From assembly GCA_963828855.1 (NCBI GenBank), contig CAWHGB010000002.1, positions 744,001-808,000 on the forward strand: a DNA stretch of 64,000 bases, written 5' to 3'. This DNA is from CAVVEQ01 sp963828855. GTDB lineage: Bacteria > Chloroflexota > Anaerolineae > Anaerolineales > Anaerolineaceae. The notes beneath the pieces are model-generated. The model made no database searches and was not told the origin of the DNA. It worked only from the letters and a program-made list of their open reading frames with translations. The number at the start of each line of letters is the position of its first letter. Positions within the stretch are counted from its first letter, which is position 1. Of the stretch, positions 28,735 through 37,981 are shown one piece after another. The position numbers and the translations under genes are program-made.

Positions 28735-29712
28735 TTACCCGAGGCTCTTTGCTGAAATATCATAAATTTCCTGGACCAATTGCTGGGTGCGGATCCCATC
28801 CTCCAGGGTGCAGATCGGCTCCTCCTCACCACGCGCCATCCGGATGAAATGGCGCATCTCCTCCAGGAAAAGATCGTTGCGATCGAATCCTTCGGGGGGT
28901 AGCGCGGTTTCCCAATCCCCCGAAGAGGCTCGGAAAAGCCTGGCAGCTCCGGTATGGTTTTTCCACTCGATACAGCCCGCGCTGCCGGTGATTTCAAGCA
29001 TGTGCAGCGGCGGCTGGCGGAAAAAATCAAGCACCAGGCTGCCTTCCACACCCGAAGGGTAACTCAAGTGTGCTTTGGCCAGATCTTCCACATCGATCTC
29101 GAGCGGGCTGACCCTGCCGGTGTATGCCCAACGCAGGGATGCCTCACCAAAGATCCAATCCAGATAATCCAACGGGTGGCAGAGCGTGCGCACCACCCCA
29201 CCCCCCAGGTCCGCCCGGGCGGCGTAACTCTTGCGGTAATCCTCCCAGGGGTGCCACCCCGGCAGGTATTCGCCCCACTGGCAGAGGAAGCTGAGCGGCT
29301 TGCCAATGCCTCCCTGCAGGACCCACTCCTTTACCTTCCGCAGCGTGGGATGATAGCGGAACTGGAAACCCATTAGCAGGTTGCCTTCGCCCGCCTTTAG
29401 GGCGGATTTAAGTTCATCGATGCTATCAATATTGTGAGAGACCGGCTTTTCCAACAGGATCGCGCATCCAGCCTTTGCAGCCGGAATAGCTACATCAAGG
29501 TGCAACGCGGTAGGGTTGGAAATGACAACCCCTTGTGGGTCTTCCGCGAGAGCTTCGTCCAGATTATAGAACACCGGTAACCCGGAAAATTCCTCCAGGT
29601 CAAGGGTGCTGTGGTTTGTTCGGAAAAGGATGATATCCCTCTCCCCCAGGGCGATCAAATTTCGCAGGTGACGACGGCCGATGGATCCCAACCCGGCAAT
29701 CATGAATTTCAT
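28735..29712 (-). CDS. Gfo/Idh/MocA-family oxidoreductase
   Basis: 325 residues, intact. The Rossmann motif is MKFMIAGLGSIGRRHLRNLI, then VVISNPTALHLDVAIPAAKA, CAILLEKPVSHNIDSIDELK (the conserved Glu-Lys-Pro) and LLMGFQFRYHPTL. The second domain has ADLGGGVVRTLCHPLDYLDW. It uses a bound NAD(P) to oxidise or reduce a sugar nucleotide or nonulosonate precursor. The start ATG overlaps the upstream stop (ATGA). The neighbouring SDR and CMP-synthetase suggest it tailors an acid sugar. Confidence 0.92.
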   Translation of the reverse strand: MKFMIAGLGSIGRRHLRNLIALGERDIILFRTNHSTLDLEEFSGLPVFYNLDEALAEDPQGVVISNPTALHLDVAIPAAKAGCAILLEKPVSHNIDSIDELKSALKAGEGNLLMGFQFRYHPTLRKVKEWVLQGGIGKPLSFLCQWGEYLPGWHPWEDYRKSYAARADLGGGVVRTLCHPLDYLDWIFGEASLRWAYTGRVSPLEIDVEDLAKAHLSYPSGVEGSLVLDFFRQPPLHMLEITGSAGCIEWKNHTGAARLFRASSGDWETALPPEGFDRNDLFLEEMRHFIRMARGEEEPICTLEDGIRTQQLVQEIYDISAKSLG

Positions 29713-31166
29713 TCTGCCCGTTCCCCTTCCAAATATTTATCCAAGAGTGAGACGAGGAATTCCCCGGTACGTTTGCCTGCATTCCCATCTGTGAAAGAGA
29801 CCTCATCCTGGATGAATTTCTTCCTGGCAGTTCTGCCACCCTGGGAATCATTCAGGTAATCATCGACGGCTGTTTTCAGTTCATCGGGGTTAAAGATCAC
29901 TTTGCCCGCGCCAGAGTTGCGGAAACGCTGGTGCGTAGGCCATTCTCCGATCTCGGAAAGCGCCAGTGAAAAATGATCCTTGCGGTTCCAGCCGCCAGGC
30001 GCGTCAATGCACATGCTGATGATCGGTCGGTCGTGGATGGCAGCCTCGACTACCATGGTGGAATAAACGGTCAGGAAAATATCCGAATACGCCATCATGG
30101 AGGTTTTCTCGGGCATGTCCTCCCCGGAATAGTAGCCAAGTTCACCCCCCAAAGGAACCGGTTCCACAACATGCACATGCGGATACTCGGATGCCAGTTT
30201 GCGGATCTTTTCCCTTTCCCCCGCAAAAAGGGGATCGTTCAAAAAGTGGTTCGGGTGCAGGCGGATGAGCAGCTGGCAGGGCTCGGATAATTGATCCGAT
30301 GCGACCAATTTCGCGAGCGCTTCCACGTTCTGGAAATTCGGTGAAAAAGTAATAAAGCTGCAGGCATAACCCAGTAATTTCCGCTTGGGATCCAGTTGGT
30401 GCATGCGGAAGTAATCCCCGCGGTCAAGGAGCCATTCCTTCCTGAAGTAGCCATCGTAAGAGGGGATCCCACCGACATGTACCTTGCGCGGATCCCAATC
30501 GTCTCCCTCGACCAGCTCCTGAGCCTGCTTTTCGGACCAACAAGTGATCCAATCCACCGGTGCGCCGGGCAGGGAATAACTGGAGGGATTATCCCATCCA
30601 ACTACCACCGCGGCAGTTCGGATTCCCTTACGATGAGCCTCCCGAAGCATATAACGGTCCAATCTCCACCCGGGTGTGCTGGAGATGACCAGGTCTGGGT
30701 TGTATTTTTCAAACAGATCGCGATAAAGTTCCGGAGAATACCGAAGCTGAGCTTTCCGCACCCAGTTCCGGGCTGGTTTCGATCGCCGCATCAACCAGAC
30801 GTACGCCTTCATGAAGGGTATAAGGAGCTGTCTTTTTCCTTCCGCCTCTGCCTGAACCTGGCGGATATGGCTGGTAAGCGCTTCCACATTGATCCTGCCC
30901 GAGGCACCCACCCGCCGCAGGAATTGCAACCACCACTGTCTGCCTGGTTGAACGTTCTCGGCATAAGTGTGCGCTTCCTTAAGCCGCAACCCTTCCACGG
31001 TTAAACCTCGTCTGCCAAAACGCTTCGTGATTTGGTCGATCAATCCATCATCCGTCAGCAGGATCACTTCGATTCCCGCTTTGAGCAGGGTCGGAACGAC
31101 ATCGCTCTGCAGGAAGTACACAACTGCGAGCCCATGATCCGCACTGATGAAAACCCGTTTTGGCAT
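29709..31166 (-). CDS. GT-B-type glycosyl/glycerophosphotransferase-like protein
   Basis: 485 residues, intact. The N-terminal domain starts KRVFISADHGLAVVYFLQSD and includes NPDLVISSTPGWRLDRYML and TAAVVVGWDNPSSYSLPGAP. The C-terminal domain has LLIRLHPNHFLNDPLFAGE and YSDIFLTVYSTMVVEAAIHD, which resemble the CDP-glycerol glycerophosphotransferase and UDP-GlcNAc 2-epimerase-like GT-B folds. No membrane segment is evident. It probably transfers a sugar or glycerol-phosphate unit; the donor is unknown. Confidence 0.78.
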   Translation of the reverse strand: MPKRVFISADHGLAVVYFLQSDVVPTLLKAGIEVILLTDDGLIDQITKRFGRRGLTVEGLRLKEAHTYAENVQPGRQWWLQFLRRVGASGRINVEALTSHIRQVQAEAEGKRQLLIPFMKAYVWLMRRSKPARNWVRKAQLRYSPELYRDLFEKYNPDLVISSTPGWRLDRYMLREAHRKGIRTAAVVVGWDNPSSYSLPGAPVDWITCWSEKQAQELVEGDDWDPRKVHVGGIPSYDGYFRKEWLLDRGDYFRMHQLDPKRKLLGYACSFITFSPNFQNVEALAKLVASDQLSEPCQLLIRLHPNHFLNDPLFAGEREKIRKLASEYPHVHVVEPVPLGGELGYYSGEDMPEKTSMMAYSDIFLTVYSTMVVEAAIHDRPIISMCIDAPGGWNRKDHFSLALSEIGEWPTHQRFRNSGAGKVIFNPDELKTAVDDYLNDSQGGRTARKKFIQDEVSFTDGNAGKRTGEFLVSLLDKYLEGERAE

Positions 31167-31176
31167 AAATCGTTTC

Positions 31177-32118
31177 TCAGTCCCGGTAATAGATTTTGAA
31201 AATTCGGTTATAGATCCCCAAAAGCAGGGATTTTACCGGTTTTGCTTCAAAAAAACCGCGAGCCTTTTGAGATTTGCGTTTCCACTCCTGGTCATTCGGC
31301 AATAAGGTATTACTGAGGTTCATTGCCAGGGGCTGCGCGGTCATCAGGCGTAGATAGCCGGCGTCGTTCATCCGACGGTCCAGTTCCTTCACCTGTCCCA
31401 TTGGGCGATCCATTTCGAAGGGTAGAAACTGAGCCAGGATGGACTTTCGGGCAGTAAACTGCCAGTGGGATCCTCCTGCGTAGGCTTGAAGCCCTTTATA
31501 GGAAAGGCGGATATCTTCAGCGTTTTCGATCAGGCTACGGCTATACTCCTCGGTTTGCCCCAGGCTAAGATTGAACTCGTGGAGCGTCTGAAAGGGAACC
31601 AGGTGTCCACGTTCGAGCTTCACGTCCTTCGTCTTTTGAGCCCAGGCAATTGTCTTTGTGTGGAAATCCGGATTCGTTTGAAAAGGCCGCGCAGTGACCA
31701 TGCCCGTGTTCGGGTATGTTTCCAGGATTCGGACGGACTCGCCCAGCCAGCCTGCGGAAAAACGGCAGTCGTTATCCGTATATGCAACGATCTCACCCGG
31801 AGCACTGGAAAAGATGATGTTCCATGCGCCACCCTTACCCAGGTTCTTTTCTGAAAGCACAAGGTACTGAATCTTACCGGCATCCTGCGCCTGGCGGAGG
31901 TACGCGATGACCTCCTCACAGGAACCGTTATCAAAAACCAATAAGTCGTGATCCTCCCCCGTGTTCTCCCAGATGCTTGTCAGGCATGCATTGAGGACAT
32001 TCAGCATATCCGCGTAATACCCGCTAAGGAAAGGAATGTAATTTAGCACCGCGACGGTGATCCTCGCCGGGCGGGCAACATTCTTCACGAATTTTGCCGG
32101 GTTTTGACCGATCCTCAT
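31177..32118 (-). CDS. Family 2 glycosyltransferase
   Basis: 313 residues, intact. GT-A core: ARITVAVLNYIPFLSGYYAD, DLLVFDNGSCEEVIAYLR, VLSEKNLGKGGAWNIIFSSA and IVAYTDNDCRFSAGWLGESV, where Asp-Asn-Asp is the metal site. Later HVGQ-like features are replaced by LQAYAGGSHWQFTARKSIL. The C-terminus has a basic amphipathic region (KSLLLGIYNRIFKIYYRD) that may touch the membrane. It lies in the middle of the glycan operon. Confidence 0.9.
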   Translation of the reverse strand: MRIGQNPAKFVKNVARPARITVAVLNYIPFLSGYYADMLNVLNACLTSIWENTGEDHDLLVFDNGSCEEVIAYLRQAQDAGKIQYLVLSEKNLGKGGAWNIIFSSAPGEIVAYTDNDCRFSAGWLGESVRILETYPNTGMVTARPFQTNPDFHTKTIAWAQKTKDVKLERGHLVPFQTLHEFNLSLGQTEEYSRSLIENAEDIRLSYKGLQAYAGGSHWQFTARKSILAQFLPFEMDRPMGQVKELDRRMNDAGYLRLMTAQPLAMNLSNTLLPNDQEWKRKSQKARGFFEAKPVKSLLLGIYNRIFKIYYRD

Positions 32119-32154
32119 ACTTTCCGATCCTCTATCTCCATAATATTTCCGCCA

Positions 32155-33088
32155 TCAAGTGGTGGTGTTCCCCAGTTTTCTGAAAGCAGGGCGCAATTCC
32201 CGATACGCCTTGACCGGGTGGAAAATGGCAAAAAAAAGCTGGTTGAGAAAATTCGAGTTGAGCTTGCGCACCGGCCAGGTTTCCACCTCGCGGACGGCTG
32301 AAGCGAAAGTGATTTTTTTCCTGTGCAATTTTCCCTCCACCAGGAGCCAATCGCAATCCTCCAGGTGAAAGATGGTCCGCTTCCCGCCCGCGAGCCGCAC
32401 ATTTTCACCCGATTCGGGTAGGCGGTAATGTGGTTTTCCGCCCGGCAGATGGCTGTAATCATGGTCCTGATGGATGATCGTTATCGCGGCGGTGGCATCG
32501 ATCACCTTCCAACCCTCCCGGCGGCCCTGGTAGATCATCCAGTTATCCCACCCGGCACGCCCCACGGCAAAATCCGGAATATCGCGAAAACAACTTCGAG
32601 GAAACAGGAAATAATCGCTACCCATCGGGGGATGAAGCCTGCCTTTCGAGTGAACGTCCGATAGAAGTCGTTCTTCCCACCCGGTTGATTCAACGATGGA
32701 TTCGCGTACATCCAGGTCCCAACGCTGGCCAACGATCAGGAAGTGCTCCGCCAAATCCAGAGTTTTACTGGCGCTTTTCGAGGAAATCGGCCATCAAGAG
32801 AATATCGGAATTGATATACGCCAATAATGGGCTTTCGTTGATGCTTCTGCCCAGTTCAAAAATCGAGGAAATGAGGGGGGTACCTTCTTTGTTGGTTCTC
32901 ACGGTGGGAAGATGCCTTACACCAAGATCAGATGCCGCTCTGGCTATGCCCTCCTCCCCGCCGATCAGCGCGATTTCCACATCCTTTCCCAAGGCTTTCC
33001 AGGAGCGAATTGCGTTGCGCTGGATCTTGTCGATGTGCGCGTCGCCGAAGGGTTTGGGTGCGGTGAAGATCGTAACGAGGGAGGTCAT
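32155..33088 (-). CDS. Glycosyltransferase-like protein (GT-A fold), one frameshift
   Basis: About 310 residues after joining two frames near 32775. The first part (SLVTIFTAPKPFGDAHIDKI, AIRSWKALGKDVEIALIGGE, LLAYINSDILLMADFLE) is a nucleotide-sugar-binding core with an Asn-Ser-Asp metal motif. The second (GSDYFLFPRSCFRDIPDFAV, GRAGWDNWMIYQGRREGWKV) carries the acceptor side with Gly-x-Asp-x-Phe and Trp-Asn-Trp. This pattern is common in unclassified capsule glycosyltransferases. The start overlaps the SpsF gene stop (ATGA). Confidence 0.75.
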
Positions 33089-33852
33089 GAATTCCCTCCC
33101 CGTTCGTCCACATCCAGGTAGCTTTTATGTGGAGTGCCCGCATTGATACTGGATAATTCCGGTTGGGATTCCACTAATGCAAGCACCTCTTCCCACCCGA
33201 AATCCGTCCGCGGGAGAAAATGCTCGTAGATCTTTCGGATCAGCACCATATCCTCAGCCGTATCCACCGTCCACCGAAGGTTTCCATAATCCGGGTCGTG
33301 GTTCAGTATTTTCAAATTGAACCTGGCTGGCTGGTCGTAAAGATAGGGGAAAACGTGCTCCCTCTCCGCAGGGATGTTTGCTTCCCGCCAGGCTCGCTCC
33401 AATGCTGAAAAAGTGGAGACCTCCACATCCAGTCCGATAGGGAAGGTGCGGGGAAAGGGTGGTGGCAGCCGCGTGGCAGCGAAATCCACACCGTTTTCCC
33501 GGCAGACTTGAACTGTGTCATCGATCAAACCCGGATCAATGACGGGGCAATCGGCGGTGATGCGGGCAATAAATTGCGGTTTATACAGGAAGGCTGCCTG
33601 GTAAAAGCGGTCAAGAACATCCTGCATTGAACCGCGGTAGTAACCAATCCCGTGCCCTTTGCACCACTCCTCCAGCGGATCATCACTTGGATCGGTGGTG
33701 GTAGCCACGAGGATGCGGTCGATCTGCCGCGCAAGGATCACACGGTCAAGCACCCGTTCAAGCATGGGCTTGCCGTGGATTTCCAGCAGCACTTTGCCCG
33801 GAAGTCGGCTGGAGGACATGCGTGCCTGGATGATGGCAAGTGTCCCGGTCAC
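33085..33852 (-). CDS. spsF: SpsF-like nucleotidylyltransferase
   Basis: 255 residues, intact. Motifs: LAIIQARMSSSRLPGKVLLE, GKPMLERVLDRV, RILVATTTDPSDDPLEEWCK, ARITADCPVIDPGLIDD and RWTVDTAEDMVLIRKIYEHF. These define the SpsF family, first named from spore-coat polysaccharide synthesis and related to CMP-Kdo synthetases. In many genomes SpsF sits next to SpsE, a NeuB-type synthase; here a NeuB with a SAF domain lies one gene upstream. It likely activates that product. Start GTG overlaps the previous stop (GTGA). Confidence 0.9.
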   Translation of the reverse strand: MTGTLAIIQARMSSSRLPGKVLLEIHGKPMLERVLDRVILARQIDRILVATTTDPSDDPLEEWCKGHGIGYYRGSMQDVLDRFYQAAFLYKPQFIARITADCPVIDPGLIDDTVQVCRENGVDFAATRLPPPFPRTFPIGLDVEVSTFSALERAWREANIPAEREHVFPYLYDQPARFNLKILNHDPDYGNLRWTVDTAEDMVLIRKIYEHFLPRTDFGWEEVLALVESQPELSSINAGTPHKSYLDVDERGGNS

Positions 33853-34964
33853 CGCGAACCCTCCCGGGCGAGCTCGTACGCATCAAATAGACGCATAGAA
33901 TTCTTTTTCCAATCCGCTTTTCGTTCCGCGAGCTGCCGGTTTTGGTTGCCCATTTCTCCCAGTTTGTTGATCGAGGAGGAGGATTGAACCATAACCCGTG
34001 CCAGCCCATTCACATCCCCATCCTGAAATATCCAGCCGTTGGCTCCACTCTGCACCCATTCAAGATTGGCCGGAATATCAGATACCACCACCGGTTTTCC
34101 GCATGCCATGGCTTCCAGAAGGGAAACTGATGAGCCATCCACGTGCGAAGCGCTCACATAGAGATCAGAAGCCCGGTAATAATCGGGCAATTTTTGTAAG
34201 CTGATCCTGCCTGGTTGATGGATCCATTTTCCAGCCCCAGCTTCCTCGATCAAGGCATTGAACTTCGCAGTCAACGATCCATCTCCGACCAGTAAAAGAC
34301 GCAGGTCAGGTTTTTCGCGATGCGCTTCGAAAAAGGCTTTCAACACGATATCCACACCGTATCGTGGTTCCCAGGAGCGGTTGCACAGCAGGATGAAATT
34401 GTTCTCCCATCCCAGCTTCTTGCGTAGTTCTGTTCCGTCACCAGGCGAAAAATAATCCAGATCCACACCCCAGGGGAAATTGATAATCCTTTGCGCTGGA
34501 AAATCCCATCCCGATCGCTTTTTCGCGGTCGCCTGGCAGTCCACCAGCAAGAGCATCCGCTGGCAGCAAGCGCTTTTTGCGCCTTTTTCCAGGTTTCCAT
34601 TGGATTGATCGACATCCTGCATCAAGTCAAACCCCCAGGACATGGCTGCGATAGGTTTAAATCCAGTCAGGGAGACCAAATAGGTACAATCCGGCAACGG
34701 ACCAGCGTGCACCAAGTCCGGTTTCTCCTTCAGGAAAATGCCCGCAAGTTCCTCCTTGAGTTCCTCAATTTCCCGATTCTTCCTGGAATCCAAAGAGGAT
34801 TTCCACCCCAGTTCCTCGATCTTCCCAGGCAATTCGATCCCGCGGGAAACCAGGCTCCCTCCCTCCAGGCGCAATAGGAACACTTCATGGTCGCTTTTCG
34901 CCAGGACCTGCAAAAAGCGCTCGTCATGCGGGGAGTAATCGCGGGTGAAGTAGATCAGTCTCAC
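33849..34964 (-). CDS. Family 4 glycosyltransferase
   Basis: 371 residues, intact, GT-B fold. N-terminal half: MRLIYFTRDYSPHDERFLQV and PIAAMSWGFDLMQDVDQSN. C-terminal half: FILLCNRSWEPRYGVDIVLK, LRLLLVGDGSLTAKFNALIE, DLYVSASHVDGSSVSLLEAM (Glu-x7-Glu-like region) and GKPVVVSDIPANLEWV. This is a retaining sugar transferase in the cytoplasm. Start GTG overlaps the neuB stop (GTGA). Confidence 0.92.
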   Translation of the reverse strand: MRLIYFTRDYSPHDERFLQVLAKSDHEVFLLRLEGGSLVSRGIELPGKIEELGWKSSLDSRKNREIEELKEELAGIFLKEKPDLVHAGPLPDCTYLVSLTGFKPIAAMSWGFDLMQDVDQSNGNLEKGAKSACCQRMLLLVDCQATAKKRSGWDFPAQRIINFPWGVDLDYFSPGDGTELRKKLGWENNFILLCNRSWEPRYGVDIVLKAFFEAHREKPDLRLLLVGDGSLTAKFNALIEEAGAGKWIHQPGRISLQKLPDYYRASDLYVSASHVDGSSVSLLEAMACGKPVVVSDIPANLEWVQSGANGWIFQDGDVNGLARVMVQSSSSINKLGEMGNQNRQLAERKADWKKNSMRLFDAYELAREGSR

Positions 34965-36030
34965 TTGCCCAATTCCATCCAGGTCAATTCTTTTCCTGCG
35001 GGAATATCTTTCAGCAACCGCGTGCCAAGAACCTGCGGCAGCGCTGTAGGGAGGATCGCCCCGGGTGTCGCCGGTCGCAGCACATCGATCATTTCACGGG
35101 TGAGGATCTCTCCTGCTTTCAGATCTCTGGCTGCCCGCAGGCAGCGCCGCTGAATAATAACGGTCTCGCGTTCGTTCTCCGCCACCACCTTGTCGCTGCT
35201 TCCAAGTGCGTTTTCCAGCTCGCGGGTGGCATCCACCATCGCCCGCCAGGTGACCGGGTTCATCGCAAAGTGATGATCAGGACCCTCGCGGTGGTTATCA
35301 TCGGTGAAATGTTTTTCAATCACCTTCGCCCCCAGCGCTACCGCCCCCAGCACGGTGGTGTGCCCGGTGGTGTGATCGGATAAGCCCGAGGATTACCTCC
35401 GGGAACATCTGCGCGTAGGTTTTGAGGACGTTCAGGTTGATATGCTTGAAATTATCCTCTGAAGCAGTGTAGTTGGTGTTGCACTGCATCAGCACCAGTT
35501 GGGGGTTTAACCGCAGGATGGCATGCACTGCTCGCTGGACCTCACCTATATCGCAAGCCCCCGTAGCCAGCATTACAGGTTTCCCCTTTGCGGCGATATA
35601 TTCCAGGGTTTCTATCCAATCGATCTCCCCGGAACCGATCTTGTGCGCGCGGACGTAATCATCCAACAGGTCGGTGGCGGCAAAATCGTAGGGCGAGGAG
35701 AAATATTCGATTCCCGCGCGTGTCGCAGTAATCCTTCAGGATGGGTGTCCAATCATCCGGCACCGAGGCGGATTGATAGACCTCAAAAACCGAGCGCTTC
35801 CAAGCGGCCTGGTGGGATTGCTGCCCGCCCAGGTGTTTGAAGCCGTAATCGGAGACGATGCCGGGAGCATGGAAATTCTGGAATTTGGCGGCATCCGCAC
35901 CCGCTTCCTTCGCCAGGTCGATCAGTCGCCTGGCGCGGTCGAGGTCACCATCGTGATTGGCAGCGATATCCGCGATGAAGTAGACGCCTTGCCCAGCGCC
36001 AATCACTTTATTCCCGATTTTAATTTCCAT
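34961..36030 (-). CDS. NeuB/SpsE-family nonulosonate synthase with SAF domain, two frameshifts
   Basis: About 355 residues after repair near 35700 and 35370. TIM barrel: YFIADIAANHDGDLDRARRL, GADAAKFQNFHAPGIVSDYG, HKIGSGEIDWIETLEYIAAK, VMLATGACDIGEVQRA, MQCNTNYTASEDNFKHINLN and EKHFTDDNHREGPDHHFAMN. The C-terminal SAF domain follows: RCLRAARDLKAGEILTREMI, DVLRPATPG. The barrel has an Asn-Thr-Asn-Tyr motif in place of the more usual Thr-x-x-Tyr, and a long NHREGPDHHFAMN loop, so the substrate probably differs from that of the NeuB at 25772. It neighbours SpsF, the RmlD-like reductase and the dehydratase. Confidence 0.88.
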
Positions 36031-36056
36031 GGTCGCTCCTCTCCGGTATCACCATG

Positions 36057-36977
36057 TTAATCCGGTAAAAATCCGTGCAGCATATCCGGGTAGTGACATT
36101 CGAATAGTTCGTGGAATTTCTTCAGCCCAGGTTGAATACCTGGAAGCGCTGCCCCAAGTTCCTGTGCCAGTTTCGTGGTGTTCAAATTCAGGTTTGGTGA
36201 TCGGGCAGCCAGCAAACCACCTTCACTGACTTTCACCGGTTTGACCAGTTCTGGATCAAAACCGAACTGCCTGGCAAGCTGCACTCCAAAATCGTACTTG
36301 CTGATATTCTCCTGGCTGACCGTGTGATAAAGACCGCTCAGGTTCTTTTCTGCCATGCGGAGCAGCAGGTCTGCCAGGTCATTCACCAGCAGCGGGCAGA
36401 AAATCACATCCGTAAACCCATTAACTGGTTTACCTTCTGATAAGTTGTTGTAAAAGAATTCCGCCAGGCTGCGATTTCCGCGCAGGCTCCACCCGTAGAA
36501 GTTCACCCGTGCCACGAGAGCATCCGGGTTCTCCGCCATCACCGCGATCTCTCCAGCCAGCTTGGTGCGCGCGTAGGTGCTGAGAGGATTGGGCGCGTCC
36601 TCTTCTGAATAATCCCCCCGAACCCCATCAAAAACCGCGTCCGTGGAAATATGCACGAATTTTGCGCTCATTTCAGCCGCCATCCGCGCCAGTCTTCCCG
36701 GCAGATCAGCATTCACGCTCATCGCCCGGGCTGGGTCCTTCTCGCACTCATCCACAATCGCCATCGCCGCGCAATGAATGATCACCTCCGGCAGGGAGTG
36801 TTCCAGCACCCACTCCGCTTCTCCCGGCAATGAGAGATCGGTTACAAGCACTTCAAAGGGAGTTCCCTCCAGCTCCGGCTGGTGGATCACCCCGGTGACC
36901 GTATGCGTTTCCGCCAGCTTCAATGCCAGGTTGAGTCCCAGCAGTCCGCTTGCACCGGTGATCAGGTAACGTGTCAC
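36057..36977 (-). CDS. RmlD-type NAD-dependent sugar-nucleotide reductase/epimerase
   Basis: 306 residues, intact. Nucleotide motif TRYLITGASGLLGLNLALKL, VIIHCAAMAIVDECEKDPAR (typical of dTDP-4-dehydrorhamnose reductase), FVHISTDAVFDGVRGDY, and YARTKLAGEIAVMAE with the catalytic Tyr-x-x-x-Lys. It likely reduces or epimerises the keto sugar made by the dehydratase encoded just upstream. The GTG start at 36977 overlaps that gene's stop (GTGA). Confidence 0.88.
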   Translation of the reverse strand: MTRYLITGASGLLGLNLALKLAETHTVTGVIHQPELEGTPFEVLVTDLSLPGEAEWVLEHSLPEVIIHCAAMAIVDECEKDPARAMSVNADLPGRLARMAAEMSAKFVHISTDAVFDGVRGDYSEEDAPNPLSTYARTKLAGEIAVMAENPDALVARVNFYGWSLRGNRSLAEFFYNNLSEGKPVNGFTDVIFCPLLVNDLADLLLRMAEKNLSGLYHTVSQENISKYDFGVQLARQFGFDPELVKPVKVSEGGLLAARSPNLNLNTTKLAQELGAALPGIQPGLKKFHELFECHYPDMLHGFLPD

Positions 36978-37978
36978 TCGGCATCCCCGTGCGATAAGCC
37001 CGCTTCGATTGGCGCGATAATCTCCTGGATCTGCGCGATCGAGAGCCACTCATCGTTCGTATTGGAAGCATATCGGAACCCATCCTGCAGGGTGGCGTTT
37101 TTCGAATATTCCTGCACAAACCAGAACGGTTCCGGAGGAAGCACCGCGTAACGGTCTCCCAGGTCGATGGTCGTCCGGGCTTCATCCTCCGAGATCAGCA
37201 CTTCATGCAGCTTTTCGCCCGGGCGGATACCCACAACCTCGATCTGTGCCTTGGGAGCGATCGCCCTGGCCAGGTCGGACACGCGCATGCTTGGGATCTT
37301 CGGCACGAAGACTTCACCGCCGTGCATCTGTTCGGCGCAGGCGATCACAAAGCGCACCCCGTGCTCCAACGAGATCCAGAAACGCGTCATGCGTTCGTCA
37401 GTAATGGTAAGTTTTCCCGTTTCGCGTTGTTTGATAAAAACAGGCACCACGCTACCCCGGCTGCCTACCACATTGCCATAACGCACGCAGCTGATGCGGG
37501 TTTTTTTGCCTGCCGCGTAGGCGTTGCTCTGGATCAGTAATTTCTCCGCCGCCAGTTTGGTTGCGCCGTAAAGATTGACCGGGTTCACCGCTTTATCGGT
37601 ACTGAGCGCGATTACCTTCTGCACACCCACATCCAGTGCGGCATCCACAACGTTGCTGCTGCCCAGGATATTGGTCTTGATGGCTTCCATCGGGTTGTAT
37701 TCGCAGGCTGGTACCTGTTTGAGCGCTGCGGCATGCACCACTACATTCACCCCCTCGAAAGCGCGCACCAGGCGGTCGCGGTCACGGATATCGCCAATGA
37801 AATACCTTAAGCTTGGATGGTCAAACCCTGACACGCGCATTTCATGTTGCTTCAACTCATCCCGGCTGAACACGATGATCTTGGCCGGGTGATATTCTTT
37901 GAGCATAAGGCTGACCATCTTTTTACCGAAGGAACCGGTACCACCGGTAATCAGTACAACGCTTTTCGTCCAATCCAT
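36974..37978 (-). CDS. UDP-N-acetylglucosamine 4,6-dehydratase, PseB/FlaA1 short type
   Basis: 334 residues, intact, soluble. Motifs: VVLITGGTGSFGKKMVSLML, FSRDELKQHEMRV, RYFIGDIRDRDRLVRAFEGV, VVHAAALKQVPACEYNPMEA, ALSTDKAVNPVNLYGATKLA and VRYGNVVGSRGSVVPVFIKQ. SxTDKA with a Lys in place of the usual Tyr is typical of inverting 4,6-dehydratases. It converts UDP-GlcNAc to a 4-keto-6-deoxy sugar, the first step toward pseudaminic-acid-type or UDP-FucNAc/QuiNAc-type sugars. The aminotransferase (PseC) that would make pseudaminic acid is not in the window. Confidence 0.92.
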   Translation of the reverse strand: MDWTKSVVLITGGTGSFGKKMVSLMLKEYHPAKIIVFSRDELKQHEMRVSGFDHPSLRYFIGDIRDRDRLVRAFEGVNVVVHAAALKQVPACEYNPMEAIKTNILGSSNVVDAALDVGVQKVIALSTDKAVNPVNLYGATKLAAEKLLIQSNAYAAGKKTRISCVRYGNVVGSRGSVVPVFIKQRETGKLTITDERMTRFWISLEHGVRFVIACAEQMHGGEVFVPKIPSMRVSDLARAIAPKAQIEVVGIRPGEKLHEVLISEDEARTTIDLGDRYAVLPPEPFWFVQEYSKNATLQDGFRYASNTNDEWLSIAQIQEIIAPIEAGLSHGDAE

Positions 37979-37981
37979 TTC

